From Candidatus Bathyarchaeota archaeon (GTDB taxonomy: Archaea > Thermoproteota > Bathyarchaeia > TCS64), in NCBI GenBank assembly GCA_016783455.1, contig JADHWN010000005.1:27886-91885 (forward strand): 64,000 nt of DNA, read 5' to 3'. Each line of letters starts with the position of its first letter. Position 1 is the stretch's first letter. The position numbers and the translations under genes were made by a program. Under the pieces are notes generated by a model. That model had not been told where the DNA came from. It saw only the letters and a program-made list of their open reading frames with translations, and ran no database searches. Shown piece by piece: positions 25,557 through 34,541 of this stretch.

Positions 25557-26651
25557 TTATTCTCCCCAGACCTTCTTGAAGAGCTTCACCCAGTTGCCGC
25601 CCAGGATCCCCTTTACCTCCTTGTCTGAGTAGCCCCTGGCGACCAGTCCCTTCGTGAAGTTGGGCATGTGCCCCAGCCATCCGTAGCCCCACGACTTGTC
25701 CATGGGTGTGAAGTAGCTGATGTCGATCCTCTCCGGGTACTTCCATATGTACGCCCCGCGGTAGACCGAGTTTCGGTAGTCGAGGTCGCTTCCGAATCCC
25801 ACGTGGTCGGCGCCGATGAGGTTGACTGTGTGGTCGACCTGGTCCATCAGGTCGTCGGTGAGTGTGCTGGATCCCTTCTTCTTCGCGAAGAACGGGGTCA
25901 CACCCACCATCCCGCCTTTCTCGGCGCATGCCTTGAGGGCCTCGTCGGTGATTCCCCTGGCCATGGAGTACTCCTGGAACTGGCCGTAGTCGCCGTGCCT
26001 GCTGGACCAGTCGGCGTAGCCCCCCATCTCCTTGGGCGTTGAGCTCCGGGGGATGACGTGGGTGAAGCTGACCGGGTCCTTGGAGGTCTCAATTGTCTCC
26101 ATGACGGTCCGGTCACCGGTGTGGCTGAGGTCCACCAGGATGCCCCGCTTGTTCATCTCCTCGACGAGGCTGACGCCAAAGTTGCTGAGGCCGGCGTCGT
26201 TCCGCTCCATGCAGCCGTCCCCGACCTCGTTCCTGAAGTTGTAGGTGATCTGGATGATCCGTATGCCCCACTGGTGGGCGACCTTGAGGAAGTGGAGGCT
26301 CCTCTCCAGGAAGCTGCTGTCCTGGGGTCCGAAGATGATGCCGTGCTTCCCCTCCTTCTTTGCCTTCTCGATGTCCGAGGCCTTCTTGACGATGAGGGCC
26401 TTGTCCGCCTTGCCCTTGGCCCAGTCATGGTAGTGTGCAAGCTCCCTGAGTGCCCCACTGAAGCTGCGCCCCATGCAGACCGTGGCGTTCCCGGCGGTCA
26501 CTCCTCCCTCTAGGACGTCGTCGATCCAGATGTCCTCCCCGACGCCCTCGATGAAGGCGACGAGGCTGGCGTCGATGACGAAGCTCTCCTTGTGAAGGGC
26601 GAGGGCGTGCTCCTCCTCGTCCTTGCTGAGGTCAAGATAGCTCCTGCTCAT
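25557..26651 (-). CDS. M19 (renal/membrane dipeptidase) family protein lacking part of the metal site
   Basis: 364 residues from ATG 26651 (MSRSYLDLSK). The amidohydrolase barrel of the M19 dipeptidases is clear: ILVDLSHTGDRTVMETIE (histidine ligand), VSFTHVIPRSSTP (second histidine), GGMVGVTPFF, and DHVGFGSDLD (aspartate). However, the N-terminal HxD zinc motif, usually in a DGHND context, is replaced by VIDASLVAFIEG, and the bridging glutamate (usually IEGG) by FGPQDSS. With the first metal site missing, normal dipeptide hydrolysis is doubtful. M19 enzymes cleave dipeptides including those with D-residues. The gene stands alone and converges on the Zn-ribbon gene. Confidence 0.8.
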   Translation of the reverse strand: MSRSYLDLSKDEEEHALALHKESFVIDASLVAFIEGVGEDIWIDDVLEGGVTAGNATVCMGRSFSGALRELAHYHDWAKGKADKALIVKKASDIEKAKKEGKHGIIFGPQDSSFLERSLHFLKVAHQWGIRIIQITYNFRNEVGDGCMERNDAGLSNFGVSLVEEMNKRGILVDLSHTGDRTVMETIETSKDPVSFTHVIPRSSTPKEMGGYADWSSRHGDYGQFQEYSMARGITDEALKACAEKGGMVGVTPFFAKKKGSSTLTDDLMDQVDHTVNLIGADHVGFGSDLDYRNSVYRGAYIWKYPERIDISYFTPMDKSWGYGWLGHMPNFTKGLVARGYSDKEVKGILGGNWVKLFKKVWGE

Positions 26652-26779
26652 TTCAATCACTGAAGATACCCACGTAGGGCTTAAAGATATAACCATCAGG
26701 CCTCAGGGGCTGACGAATAAACAGTAATATGAGAAAAGCCCAATTCGGTGTAACTGTAGTACATTCTATTTGATGGGAG

Positions 26780-27661
26780 TTGAACTCGTTGGATTATCTG
26801 TTCAGACCGAAATCATACCTTAGGCCTCGGAGTGTAGAGGAGGCCCTCTCGCTTCTCGGTAATCACGGTGGATCCGCGAAGATCGTAGCAGGGGGGACCG
26901 ACCTATTGGTTGAGAAGCCAGGGGGCGTCGAGTGCCTGATAGACGTGAACTCCCTGCCCCTTGACTATATCAAAGACGATGGGGAAGGCCTCAGGATCGG
27001 AGCGCTTACCACCATAGAGAGTATCAAAGGCTCCGAGATACTAACCGGTCCCTTCCATGTACTAACAGAGGCCTCGAACATTTTCGGTCACAGGAACGTC
27101 AGGAACCTGGCGACGATAGGTGGGAACCTGTGCAGCTCCGTCCCATCAGCGGACATGGCGACCCCCCTCATGGTCCAGGACTCCAGCGCCCACATAGCCA
27201 GCTTGAGAGGGGAGAGAACTGTCCCCCTCGAGGAGTTCTTCGTCTTCGTCAGGGAGAACGCCCTGGAGGAGGACGAGATGCTCATCGAGGTCCAGGTGCC
27301 CCCGCAACCCGCCCGTACAGGGACGGCCTTCGAAAAGATTGGGCGGACCAGCGTGGACATAGCCCTCGTGAACGTCGCCGTCCGCCTCACTCTGGGAGAG
27401 GACGACGTCTGCAGCGATGTCAGGATCGCACTTGGCTCCGTTGCACCAACGCCTATGCGGTCTGCGAGGGCAGAGGGGCTTCTCAGGGAAAGGAGATTAG
27501 ATGAGGCCCTCATCGACGAGGCAGCGCAGGCAGCCTCCGAGGAGATTAAACCCATCAGTGACGTCCGCTCCTCGGCCGAGTACAGGAGGGATGCATGTAA
27601 GGTTCTGGCTAAGAGGTGCATACTGCGGGCTCTTGAGATGGCGGGGGGAGGTCCAGATTGA
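26780..27661 (+). CDS. Molybdenum hydroxylase FAD-binding subunit (CoxM/XdhB type)
   Basis: 293 residues. The FAD-binding signatures are IVAGGTDLLVE (about 37-47) and RNVRNLATIGGNLCSS (about 105-121). The subunit passes electrons between the [2Fe-2S] subunit and an acceptor. The start at TTG 26780 gives LNSLDYLFRPKSYLRPRS, matching the F-x-Y-x-x-P-x-S start of the family; no stronger start is nearby. It is the first gene of a tight three-gene operon (M, S, L), with a one-base overlap with the next gene (TGATG). Confidence 0.92.
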   Translation: MNSLDYLFRPKSYLRPRSVEEALSLLGNHGGSAKIVAGGTDLLVEKPGGVECLIDVNSLPLDYIKDDGEGLRIGALTTIESIKGSEILTGPFHVLTEASNIFGHRNVRNLATIGGNLCSSVPSADMATPLMVQDSSAHIASLRGERTVPLEEFFVFVRENALEEDEMLIEVQVPPQPARTGTAFEKIGRTSVDIALVNVAVRLTLGEDDVCSDVRIALGSVAPTPMRSARAEGLLRERRLDEALIDEAAQAASEEIKPISDVRSSAEYRRDACKVLAKRCILRALEMAGGGPD

Positions 27662-28134
27662 TGGTCGAGAAGATGAGGATAGTCCTGAGGGTCAACGGGG
27701 AGCCCCGAGAGGTGTACGTCGAGCCCGGATGGACCCTGCTCAGGGTTCTGAGGGAGGACCTCGGGCTGACGGGTGCGAAGCATGGCTGCGGGAACGGGGA
27801 GTGCGGGGCGTGCACGGTTATCATGGATGGCAAGGCGGTTCCGTCTTGCCTCGTCCTCGCCGCGAGCGCCCAGGGGAAGGAGATCGAGACAATAGAGAGC
27901 CTCCAGACGGGCGGAGAGCATCACCCCCTCCAGAGGGCCTTCATCGAGCACGGGGCCGTCCAGTGCGGTTTCTGCACCCCCGGGATGATCATGTCCGCCA
28001 AGGCCCTCCTCGACGGGAACCCGGATCCTTCCGAGGAGGAGGTCAGGGAGGCCCTCCAGGGGAACCTCTGCAGGTGCACGGGGTACAAGAAGATAGTCGA
28101 GGCCGTGATGTCGGTCTCGGGGAGGGAGGGCTGA
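27661..28134 (+). CDS. Molybdenum hydroxylase [2Fe-2S] subunit (CoxS/XdhC type)
   Basis: 157 residues from ATG 27661. An N-terminal plant-type ferredoxin cluster motif (HGCGNGECGACTVIMDG) is followed by the second cluster (QCGFCTPGMIMSAKALL, and NLCRCTGYKKI). Both clusters are intact. It relays electrons from the molybdenum subunit to FAD. It overlaps the FAD subunit gene by one base and ends four bases before the catalytic subunit gene. Confidence 0.95.
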   Translation: MVEKMRIVLRVNGEPREVYVEPGWTLLRVLREDLGLTGAKHGCGNGECGACTVIMDGKAVPSCLVLAASAQGKEIETIESLQTGGEHHPLQRAFIEHGAVQCGFCTPGMIMSAKALLDGNPDPSEEEVREALQGNLCRCTGYKKIVEAVMSVSGREG

Positions 28135-28138
28135 GAAG

Positions 28139-30409
28139 ATGGTGGAAGAGCTTACGATAGTCGGGCGATCCGTCGCGATGAAGGGCTCCGGGGAGAAGGT
28201 GACGGGGACGGCGGAGTACACAGTCGACATGAAGCTCCCCGGGATGCTCTACGCCAAGATCCTGAGGAGCCCCCACGCCCACGCCAACATCAGGGGCATC
28301 GACACTAGCCGAGCCGAGGCCTTACCCGGGGTAAGGGCCGTAATCACCCACGAGGAGGCGAAGATCCTCTACAAGGTCACCCACGGGAGCGCCAGGGAGT
28401 ACGGAATCGACGACCGGGTGAGGTACCACGGGGACAAAGTGGCAGCCGTGGCGGCGGTCTCTGAGGAGGTGGCCGAGGAGGCCCTGGGCTTCATCGACGT
28501 GGATTACGAGGTCCTCCCCGCCGTCTTCGACATGGAGGAGGCCATGAGGGCGGACGCCCCGGTGGTCCACCCCGAGAGGGACGACGTGGACGGAAACATT
28601 CTGGAGCATTCGGTCCAGGAGTGGGGGGACGTCGAAAAGGGATTCAAGGAGGCTGACCACGTCTTCGAGAACAGGTTCACCACTCAGAGGGTCTGCCACA
28701 GCGCCCTGGAGCCCCACGCCATGGTGGCATCCTGGGACGGAGACGGAAACCTCACCATGTGGAGCAGCGAGCAGACCGCCTTCATGATCAGGGACAGCCT
28801 CGCCGAGGCATTCCAGATGCCCCGGAGCAAGATCAGGTTCATCGTCCCACCCCACGTGGGAGGAGGCTTCGGCGGCAAGTACGAGAGCGCCGAGAAGATA
28901 GTCGTCGCCCTGCTGGCGAGGAAAGCCGGGAGGCCCGTGATGCTCAGGCTCTCAAGGGAGGAGGTCTTCCACACGACTCGGACCCGCTCCCCGTGCATCT
29001 TCGAGACCAAGACAGGGGTGAAGGAGGACGGTACTTTGGTGGCCCGGGAGGTAAGGGCCATCGTGGACGTGGGGGCTTACGCCTGGGGGGCCATCATGGC
29101 GAGCAGGGCCGCCAGCTACATGACTCTCCTCTACAGGTGTCCCAACATCAGGTACGTGGGCTACGGTGTCTACACCAACACCCCGCCCTCGGGGGCTATG
29201 CGGGGCTTCACGAGCACCCCCATCCACTACGCCATGGAGTCCGAGCTGGAGGAGATCGCCTACGCCATCGGCATGGACCCGACGGAGTTCAGGCTCAAGA
29301 ACGCCCTCAACGTCGGGGACATCATACCCATCAACAGCAAGCCCGTGACTAGCAGCGGCCTTAGGGAGGCCGTCATCAAAGGGAGGGAGGCCATCGGCTG
29401 GGAGAGGCGGCAGAGGGTCCCCGGCTCCGAGGGGGGAGTCAAGAGGAGGGGCATCGGGATGGCCTGCTACAGCCACTACGCCCCCATGCTGAAGAGCACC
29501 GAGCGCTCCGTGGGGAACGCCGTCCTGAAGATCAACGTCGACGGCTCCTTCCACCTGCTCCTAGGGGTCCCCGACATCGGTCAGGGGCTGAGGACCATCA
29601 TGGCCCAGATAGCTGCGGAGGCCCTGGGAGGGAGGCTTGACGAGATCAGCGTCACCCTCGCTGACACGTCGGTCACCCCCTGGGGGACCACGACGGCTGC
29701 CAGCAGGAGCACCCAGGAGACGGGTGGTGCCGTCAAGATGGCGGCGGGGAGGATGAAGGGGAGACTCCTGGAGCTGGCTTCAGACATCATGGGCATCCCT
29801 GTCGAAAGGTTGGACGCCAAGGACGGCGTCGTGTTCGCCAAGGGTGTGCCAGAGCAGGGTCTCACCTTCAAGGACATCCTGAACCACCCCGACGTCTTCC
29901 AAAGTGGCGAGAACGTCATCGTCACGAAGGCGACCTACAACGTCCCCACGTTCATCCCGCCCTACGGCACCGCCTTCGCCGATGTCGAGGTGGACACCGA
30001 GACCGGCCAGGTGAGGGTGCTGAAGATGGTCGCGGCCTCTGATGTCGGCAGGGCCATTAACCCCCAGTCGGTGGAGGGGCAGCTTGAGGGGGGGATGCAG
30101 ATGGGCATCGGCTACGCCCTGACCGAGGTGCTCCGGCTCCACCCGGAGACGGGGGCGCCCCTCAACAACAGCTTCATGGACTACAAGGTGCTCAGGGCAG
30201 GGGACATGCCTGAGATGGAGGTCATCATCGTGGAGCCTGTGGACCCCAACTCGGTCTACGGCACCAAGGGGATAGGGGAGATGTCCGTGATACCCATGGC
30301 CCCCGCCGTCAGGAACGCCATCTACAACGCCACGGGGGCGAGGGTCCACGACCTCCCTATAACCCCTGAGGTTCTCCTGAAGGCGCTGCGCGAGAAAGAG
30401 AAATGCTAG
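28139..30409 (+). CDS. Molybdenum hydroxylase catalytic subunit (xanthine dehydrogenase/CoxL family)
   Basis: 756 residues, full length. It binds molybdopterin-cytosine dinucleotide and hydroxylates its substrate. Family motifs: GTAEYTVDMKLPGMLYAKILRSPHAHA-like start, PPHVGGGFGGK (about 238-248), GAMRGF (about 353-358), and the catalytic glutamate in YGTKGIGEMSVIP near residue 705. The active-site loop is GAMRGF, the form seen in xanthine, nicotinate, aldehyde and related hydroxylases; the AYxCSFR loop of true aerobic CO dehydrogenase is absent. The substrate is unknown; purines, N-heterocycles or aldehydes are all possible. No MoCD maturation genes lie nearby. Confidence 0.92.
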   Translation: MVEELTIVGRSVAMKGSGEKVTGTAEYTVDMKLPGMLYAKILRSPHAHANIRGIDTSRAEALPGVRAVITHEEAKILYKVTHGSAREYGIDDRVRYHGDKVAAVAAVSEEVAEEALGFIDVDYEVLPAVFDMEEAMRADAPVVHPERDDVDGNILEHSVQEWGDVEKGFKEADHVFENRFTTQRVCHSALEPHAMVASWDGDGNLTMWSSEQTAFMIRDSLAEAFQMPRSKIRFIVPPHVGGGFGGKYESAEKIVVALLARKAGRPVMLRLSREEVFHTTRTRSPCIFETKTGVKEDGTLVAREVRAIVDVGAYAWGAIMASRAASYMTLLYRCPNIRYVGYGVYTNTPPSGAMRGFTSTPIHYAMESELEEIAYAIGMDPTEFRLKNALNVGDIIPINSKPVTSSGLREAVIKGREAIGWERRQRVPGSEGGVKRRGIGMACYSHYAPMLKSTERSVGNAVLKINVDGSFHLLLGVPDIGQGLRTIMAQIAAEALGGRLDEISVTLADTSVTPWGTTTAASRSTQETGGAVKMAAGRMKGRLLELASDIMGIPVERLDAKDGVVFAKGVPEQGLTFKDILNHPDVFQSGENVIVTKATYNVPTFIPPYGTAFADVEVDTETGQVRVLKMVAASDVGRAINPQSVEGQLEGGMQMGIGYALTEVLRLHPETGAPLNNSFMDYKVLRAGDMPEMEVIIVEPVDPNSVYGTKGIGEMSVIPMAPAVRNAIYNATGARVHDLPITPEVLLKALREKEKC

Positions 30410-30417
30410 GGTTGGCC

Positions 30418-31377
30418 TCACTCAGGAGGAGGGACATAGAGACCCTTCTGCCTCCTGCGCTCAGCCCAGGACTCGTAGGGCTCCTCCAGCCGCTCGTCCC
30501 ATGAGACGTAATCCGGATTCAGGAAGTCCTCCTTCGTGTACTCCCCGTCGTACGGCGCCTTGACGAACTCCCTCTCCTCGTCGGGCGGGGCCTCGTAGAA
30601 CAGGGGCCTCCCCTTCTCCCGCCACTGCTCGAGGACGCTGCAGAGGGAGGGCATCATCTCGCTGGGTATCGAGAGGCTGACGTGGTTGCGGTTCATCCCC
30701 ATGATGCTGAACACCCCGAAGCACCCCAGCGTGTACCTCGGCTCGCCATTTATGTAGGCCGCCGCCCAGCTCGACGAGCAGGTCCCGGGCCCCGTGAGGC
30801 TCTTGGGGGTTATCCCGCTGTACCATTGGAGGGCGCGGGAGGCGTATGTCATCTGCTTGGGGTTGCCGAAGAGCACCACAACGTCGGGGTCGAAGGGGCA
30901 GTCGCTGAGGGGCGCCACGCCGAGGTGGCGGACGTTGGGGGGCACAATGGTGTAGTCGTGGATGAGGTTCCTCCTAGCCGCCACAGGTGTGCCATAGATC
31001 CGGGGCACAGCGGGCTGGCCGCTCTCCGGGTTCGTCCGGGCGCTCCAGGCTCCGGTCATGAGGTCGTTGGAGACCTCCGTCAGGCCCACGTAGGCGTCCC
31101 CGTTGCAGACGGGAGGGTCTGGCCTGCTGCTGATGCCGTCGAGGACGTATGTCTCGCCCCTCCACCGGGCCCGCATCATGAACTGGCAGTGCACAAGTCT
31201 CAGGAGTCCCCTGTAGACGTGTTTCTCGAGCCGGGGGGGCATCAGCTTGTCGGGCCACCAGGCGAGGGCGACGGGGTCACCCTGGAGCCTGAGCTCCCTT
31301 ATCAGTATCTCCCCCTGCTTCTTGGGGGGGTAGCCCAGCCAGTCTCGGTCGTAGACAGACCAGTCATATTCGTCCAT
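30418..31377 (-). CDS. DUF169 family protein
   Basis: 319 residues. The pattern is typical of DUF169: DPVALAWW near the N-terminus, CQFMMRARWRGETYVLDG, CPFDPDVVVLFGNPKQMT, and LTGPGTCSSSWAAAYINGEPRYTLGC with conserved cysteines, then MGMNRNHVSLSIP. The family is common in anaerobes and often found near redox or cofactor genes; the reaction is unknown. It converges on the molybdenum hydroxylase operon with an 8-bp gap, and the two may still be linked by function. No signal peptide. Confidence 0.8.
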   Translation of the reverse strand: MDEYDWSVYDRDWLGYPPKKQGEILIRELRLQGDPVALAWWPDKLMPPRLEKHVYRGLLRLVHCQFMMRARWRGETYVLDGISSRPDPPVCNGDAYVGLTEVSNDLMTGAWSARTNPESGQPAVPRIYGTPVAARRNLIHDYTIVPPNVRHLGVAPLSDCPFDPDVVVLFGNPKQMTYASRALQWYSGITPKSLTGPGTCSSSWAAAYINGEPRYTLGCFGVFSIMGMNRNHVSLSIPSEMMPSLCSVLEQWREKGRPLFYEAPPDEEREFVKAPYDGEYTKEDFLNPDYVSWDERLEEPYESWAERRRQKGLYVPPPE

Positions 31378-31410
31378 AATTCATCATGAGAAGTCCTCGC
31401 CTTAGCGGAT

Positions 31411-31697
31411 TTAATAATTACTAGGGGTCATGGAAGCTAATCTCAGCTTCCCTGCCTCCTCGAGCCTGTCCGCCACGGCCTTCAGGTCGACCGCCTCAAG
31501 GGAGTCCATGGTCTGGCGCCCTGACTCGGCATCCCATCCGTGGAGGGAGTAGTACATGTCCAACATCCTCTCCCAAACCTCGTGCTCGATGCGGCTGAGC
31601 TGAAGGACCGGCGTCCGCTGTGGTGGAAGGAGCACGCAAGCTCGCATACCCTGCAGCCCTTACACCTGCTGATGTCCGTAAGAATATACGTCGAGAC
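31411..31697 (-). pseudogene. Remnant joining a 4Fe-4S ferredoxin start to an aldehyde:ferredoxin oxidoreductase end
   Basis: Reading left, the first part is VSTYILTDISRCKGCRVC followed by ELACSFHH, a ferredoxin-type cluster of the kind encoded beside tungsten AOR genes. About 24 codons on, in another frame (GTGLC lost; PVLQLSRIEHEVWERMLDMYYSL), the sequence becomes HGWDAESGRQTMDSL and ends LEEAGKLRLAS. The YYxLHGWDxxxGxxT pattern is the C-terminal end of AOR-family enzymes. The start codon of the first part also appears lost (GTC at 31695-31697). The simplest reading is a deletion that removed most of a ferredoxin-AOR gene pair and fused the ends out of frame. Confidence 0.6.
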
Positions 31698-31929
31698 CTG
31701 GGATCCCCTCGTGCAGATCCGATATTGAGTCGCTGAGGGGCTATTAATTTCGCGTCTCAGGATTATCCCGCTTGATGGCAAGTAACGTGGGAGGTATAAT
31801 CACTATTTTAAAGACTCACGGACAACTTCATATATCGTGTGGATGGGATATCATGACCTACGTTAGTATAGTTGTCGAGTCGAGGAACCTCAAGCCTTCA
31901 CCTGTAGGGAACTCTGGAGGAATCATGAC

Positions 31930-33237
31930 ATGTTGATGAATAATCTCAAGAAATCCGACCCCGAGGTCTACGACCTCATCGTCGCCGAGGGCGATAGGAT
32001 CGAGAGGGGCGTCGAGCTCATCCCCTCCGAGAACTTCGTCTCGAAGGCCGTCATGCAGGCGATGAGCTCAGTGTTCACCAACAAGTACTCGGAGGGATAC
32101 CCCGGGAGACGATATTACGGGGGTCAGGAGTTCGTCGACAAAGTTGAGCGCCTCGCCATCAGTAGGGCAAAGGAGCTCTTCGGTGCCGAGCACGTGAACG
32201 TGCAGCCTTATTCGGGGTCACCCGCAAATCACGCCGTCTTCTTCGCCCTCCTAGAGCTCGGTGACAAGTTCATGGGGCTGGACATGGGCTGCGGGGGTCA
32301 CCTGACCCACGGGAGCCCCGTCAACTTCTCGGGGTTGAGCTACACCGCCATTCCGTATTACGTGGACCGGGAGACCGAGTTCATCGACCTCGACGAGGTC
32401 AAGAGGGCCGCCGTCAAGGAGAGGCCCAAGATGATCATCTCCAGCCTCACGGCATATCCCCGGAAGCTGGACTTCAAGGGCTTCCAGGAGATCTGCGAGG
32501 AGGTCGACGCATACCACCTCGCCGACATCAGCCACATCGCCGGCCTCATCGTCGGGGAGGCCCACGAGTCGCCCTTCCCATTCACGGACATCGTGACAAC
32601 GACGACCCACAAGTCCCTGAGGGGGCCACGGGGGGCCATGATCATGTGCAGGAAGGAGGACAGGCTCCACGACCTCTATCACCCCGACACTAAGAAGAAC
32701 CAGGCGCAGCTCATCGACTCCGCAGTCTTCCCGGGCCTTCAGGGCGGCCCTCATGACCACATCACGGCTGCCAAGGCCGTGGCCTTCAGCGAGGCCTTGA
32801 GGCCGGAGTTCAAGACATACGCAGGCCAGATCGTAAAGAACGCGAAGGCTATGGCCGAGGAGCTAATGGTCCAGGGGGTCAAACTCGTCACAAATGGGAC
32901 GGACAACCACCTGATGGTGATAGACATGAGGCCCAGCGGCCTCACCGGCAAGGGAAAGCAGCTGCAGACGGCCATGGACGAGGCCGGGATCACCCTGAAC
33001 AAGAACTCCGTCCCCTTCGACGAGGCACGCCCCTTCAACCCATCTGGATTGAGGCTGGGGACACCCGCCGTGACGACTAGGGGTATGGGGGAGGGGGAGA
33101 TGCGGGTCATCGCCCGCTGCATAGCCCGTGTGCTCGGCGACTACAAGGACAAATCTGCCCTGGAGAAGACTAAGCAGGAGATTCTTGAACTCGTGAGCGA
33201 CTTCCCGCTCTACCCCGATTTTGCAGTACTGGAATAG
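31930..33237 (+). CDS. glyA: Serine hydroxymethyltransferase
   Basis: 435 residues from ATG 31930, seven bases after GGAGGA. It interconverts serine and glycine using a pterin one-carbon carrier (folate or tetrahydromethanopterin). Motifs: ELIPSENFVS, NKYSEGYPGRRYYGG, and the pyridoxal-phosphate lysine in TTTTHKSLRGPRG (about 220-232). It keeps the normal core length and the terminal FPLYPDFAVLE. No other one-carbon genes adjoin it. Confidence 0.96.
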   Translation: MLMNNLKKSDPEVYDLIVAEGDRIERGVELIPSENFVSKAVMQAMSSVFTNKYSEGYPGRRYYGGQEFVDKVERLAISRAKELFGAEHVNVQPYSGSPANHAVFFALLELGDKFMGLDMGCGGHLTHGSPVNFSGLSYTAIPYYVDRETEFIDLDEVKRAAVKERPKMIISSLTAYPRKLDFKGFQEICEEVDAYHLADISHIAGLIVGEAHESPFPFTDIVTTTTHKSLRGPRGAMIMCRKEDRLHDLYHPDTKKNQAQLIDSAVFPGLQGGPHDHITAAKAVAFSEALRPEFKTYAGQIVKNAKAMAEELMVQGVKLVTNGTDNHLMVIDMRPSGLTGKGKQLQTAMDEAGITLNKNSVPFDEARPFNPSGLRLGTPAVTTRGMGEGEMRVIARCIARVLGDYKDKSALEKTKQEILELVSDFPLYPDFAVLE

Positions 33238-33255
33238 GAGAGCCTATCTCCTCTC

Positions 33256-34428
33256 CTAGCTGGGCTCGTAGGGTATGTCCCAGTACTTCCTCGGGTCCGA
33301 CATCTTCCCGTATCCGAAGAGGTCGTCCGTGTAGGCCCAGAACTTGTTGAGGGCAGGCACGTTCCTGATGAACCACTTTATCATGTCGTGGCTCAGCCCC
33401 TGTTTCTTGGTGAAGCTGCAGCACCTGAAGCAGATGGAGCATCCCGTGCCCACCTTGTGCCAGTAGTCGAGGCAGGAGTCCTCGTCGCAGTACCACTTGT
33501 AGACCCCAGGCGCGTTGGACTCCTTGGGGCCCTCCCATGTTCGGGGACCCTCGGGTATGGAACCGCTTGGGCAGTTGTGGGCGCACTTCTTGCAGACCTC
33601 ACAGTACTCGATGATCCCTCCCGGCGCCTGGGGGCTCGGAGCGAGAGGCATGTCGGTGAAGACCTTGCAGATCCGTACCAGTGGTCCCCTCTCCCAGGTT
33701 ATGAGGCGGCCCATCCTGCCTATGTGGCCAAGGCCCGCCTGGATGGCGATGGGGACGCTGAGGGCGGTGTCGTTGCCGCAGGGGATGGCGTGCCAGCCGA
33801 GGCCTCGTATGAACTCCGCCAGTGAGCCGGCGGTGACGTGCATGCGGCTGTAGCCGACGTTGCTGGTGACCTCGATGGGAGTCGGGGCGTAGCTGTTCTC
33901 GATGAACTCCATGGGGACGGCGATGGCGACCACCCACTTGTGACTGTTGGGTATCACCGCCTTCTCGTCGTCCATGTAGCCCTCCTCGACGTCCTCAAAG
34001 ACGATGGGCCTCCCATCGCCCAGATTGCTGTAGAACCACCGCTTGTCGGTCTCGGTGAATCCGACGCTGGTCGCACCGTAGAACTTTGCTGCCTTCTTGA
34101 CGACCTTCGACGCCTCCTCCGGGGAGACCTCCCACCTGGGGACGCCCTCGGGCTTCGTCGCGACGCCCAGTGAGGTCCAGGAGTAGTATCCCGTGTTCAT
34201 GCCGCGTCCCGTATATGTCTCTGCGGCGTCCTTGAACGCGTAGTCGACGATGGAGAAGCCGGGTATCCCCTTGTTCATCCGCTCCACCTTCCCAGCGTCG
34301 TCGGCGTATCCGAGGCCCTCAGATTGTCTCCTCCGCCGGCTCTGGGCGAAGGACGTGTTCCTTGAGTCGAACCTCTTGTACGTGTCCTTGATGGGGTAGA
34401 CTTCCTCGAAGGGCTTCCTCTTGGTCAT
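33256..34428 (-). CDS. Reductive dehalogenase-like cobamide/Fe-S protein, soluble form
   Basis: 390 residues from ATG 34428. The RdhA pattern is clear in the second half: YSRMHVTAGSLAEFIRGLGW, AIQAGLGHIGRMGRLITWERGP, VFTDMPLAP, then two iron-sulfur clusters: CEVCKKCAHNCPSG, and C-x4-C followed by CSICFRCCSF. RdhA enzymes reduce halogenated organics, and related proteins reduce epoxyqueuosine. Here no Tat signal or membrane anchor is visible, and no rdhB gene is nearby, so it is probably a cytoplasmic electron-transfer or catabolic form. It is too long and too different to be QueG. Convergent with glyA. Confidence 0.8.
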   Translation of the reverse strand: MTKRKPFEEVYPIKDTYKRFDSRNTSFAQSRRRRQSEGLGYADDAGKVERMNKGIPGFSIVDYAFKDAAETYTGRGMNTGYYSWTSLGVATKPEGVPRWEVSPEEASKVVKKAAKFYGATSVGFTETDKRWFYSNLGDGRPIVFEDVEEGYMDDEKAVIPNSHKWVVAIAVPMEFIENSYAPTPIEVTSNVGYSRMHVTAGSLAEFIRGLGWHAIPCGNDTALSVPIAIQAGLGHIGRMGRLITWERGPLVRICKVFTDMPLAPSPQAPGGIIEYCEVCKKCAHNCPSGSIPEGPRTWEGPKESNAPGVYKWYCDEDSCLDYWHKVGTGCSICFRCCSFTKKQGLSHDMIKWFIRNVPALNKFWAYTDDLFGYGKMSDPRKYWDIPYEPS

Positions 34429-34541
34429 GGTGTCACCGGTCTCTCAAAGGCTGTGCAAGGCCGTATAAATATCTGATGTCTGGACATGGCAGAGAGCAGA
34501 TCTGTTTATGCAATTGTAAACATTCGTTCAGCATGCGTGAG

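Noticed and set aside
28139..30409. Aerobic carbon monoxide dehydrogenase large subunit (form I CoxL)
   Set aside because: The AYxCSFR active-site loop is missing; GAMRGF is present instead.
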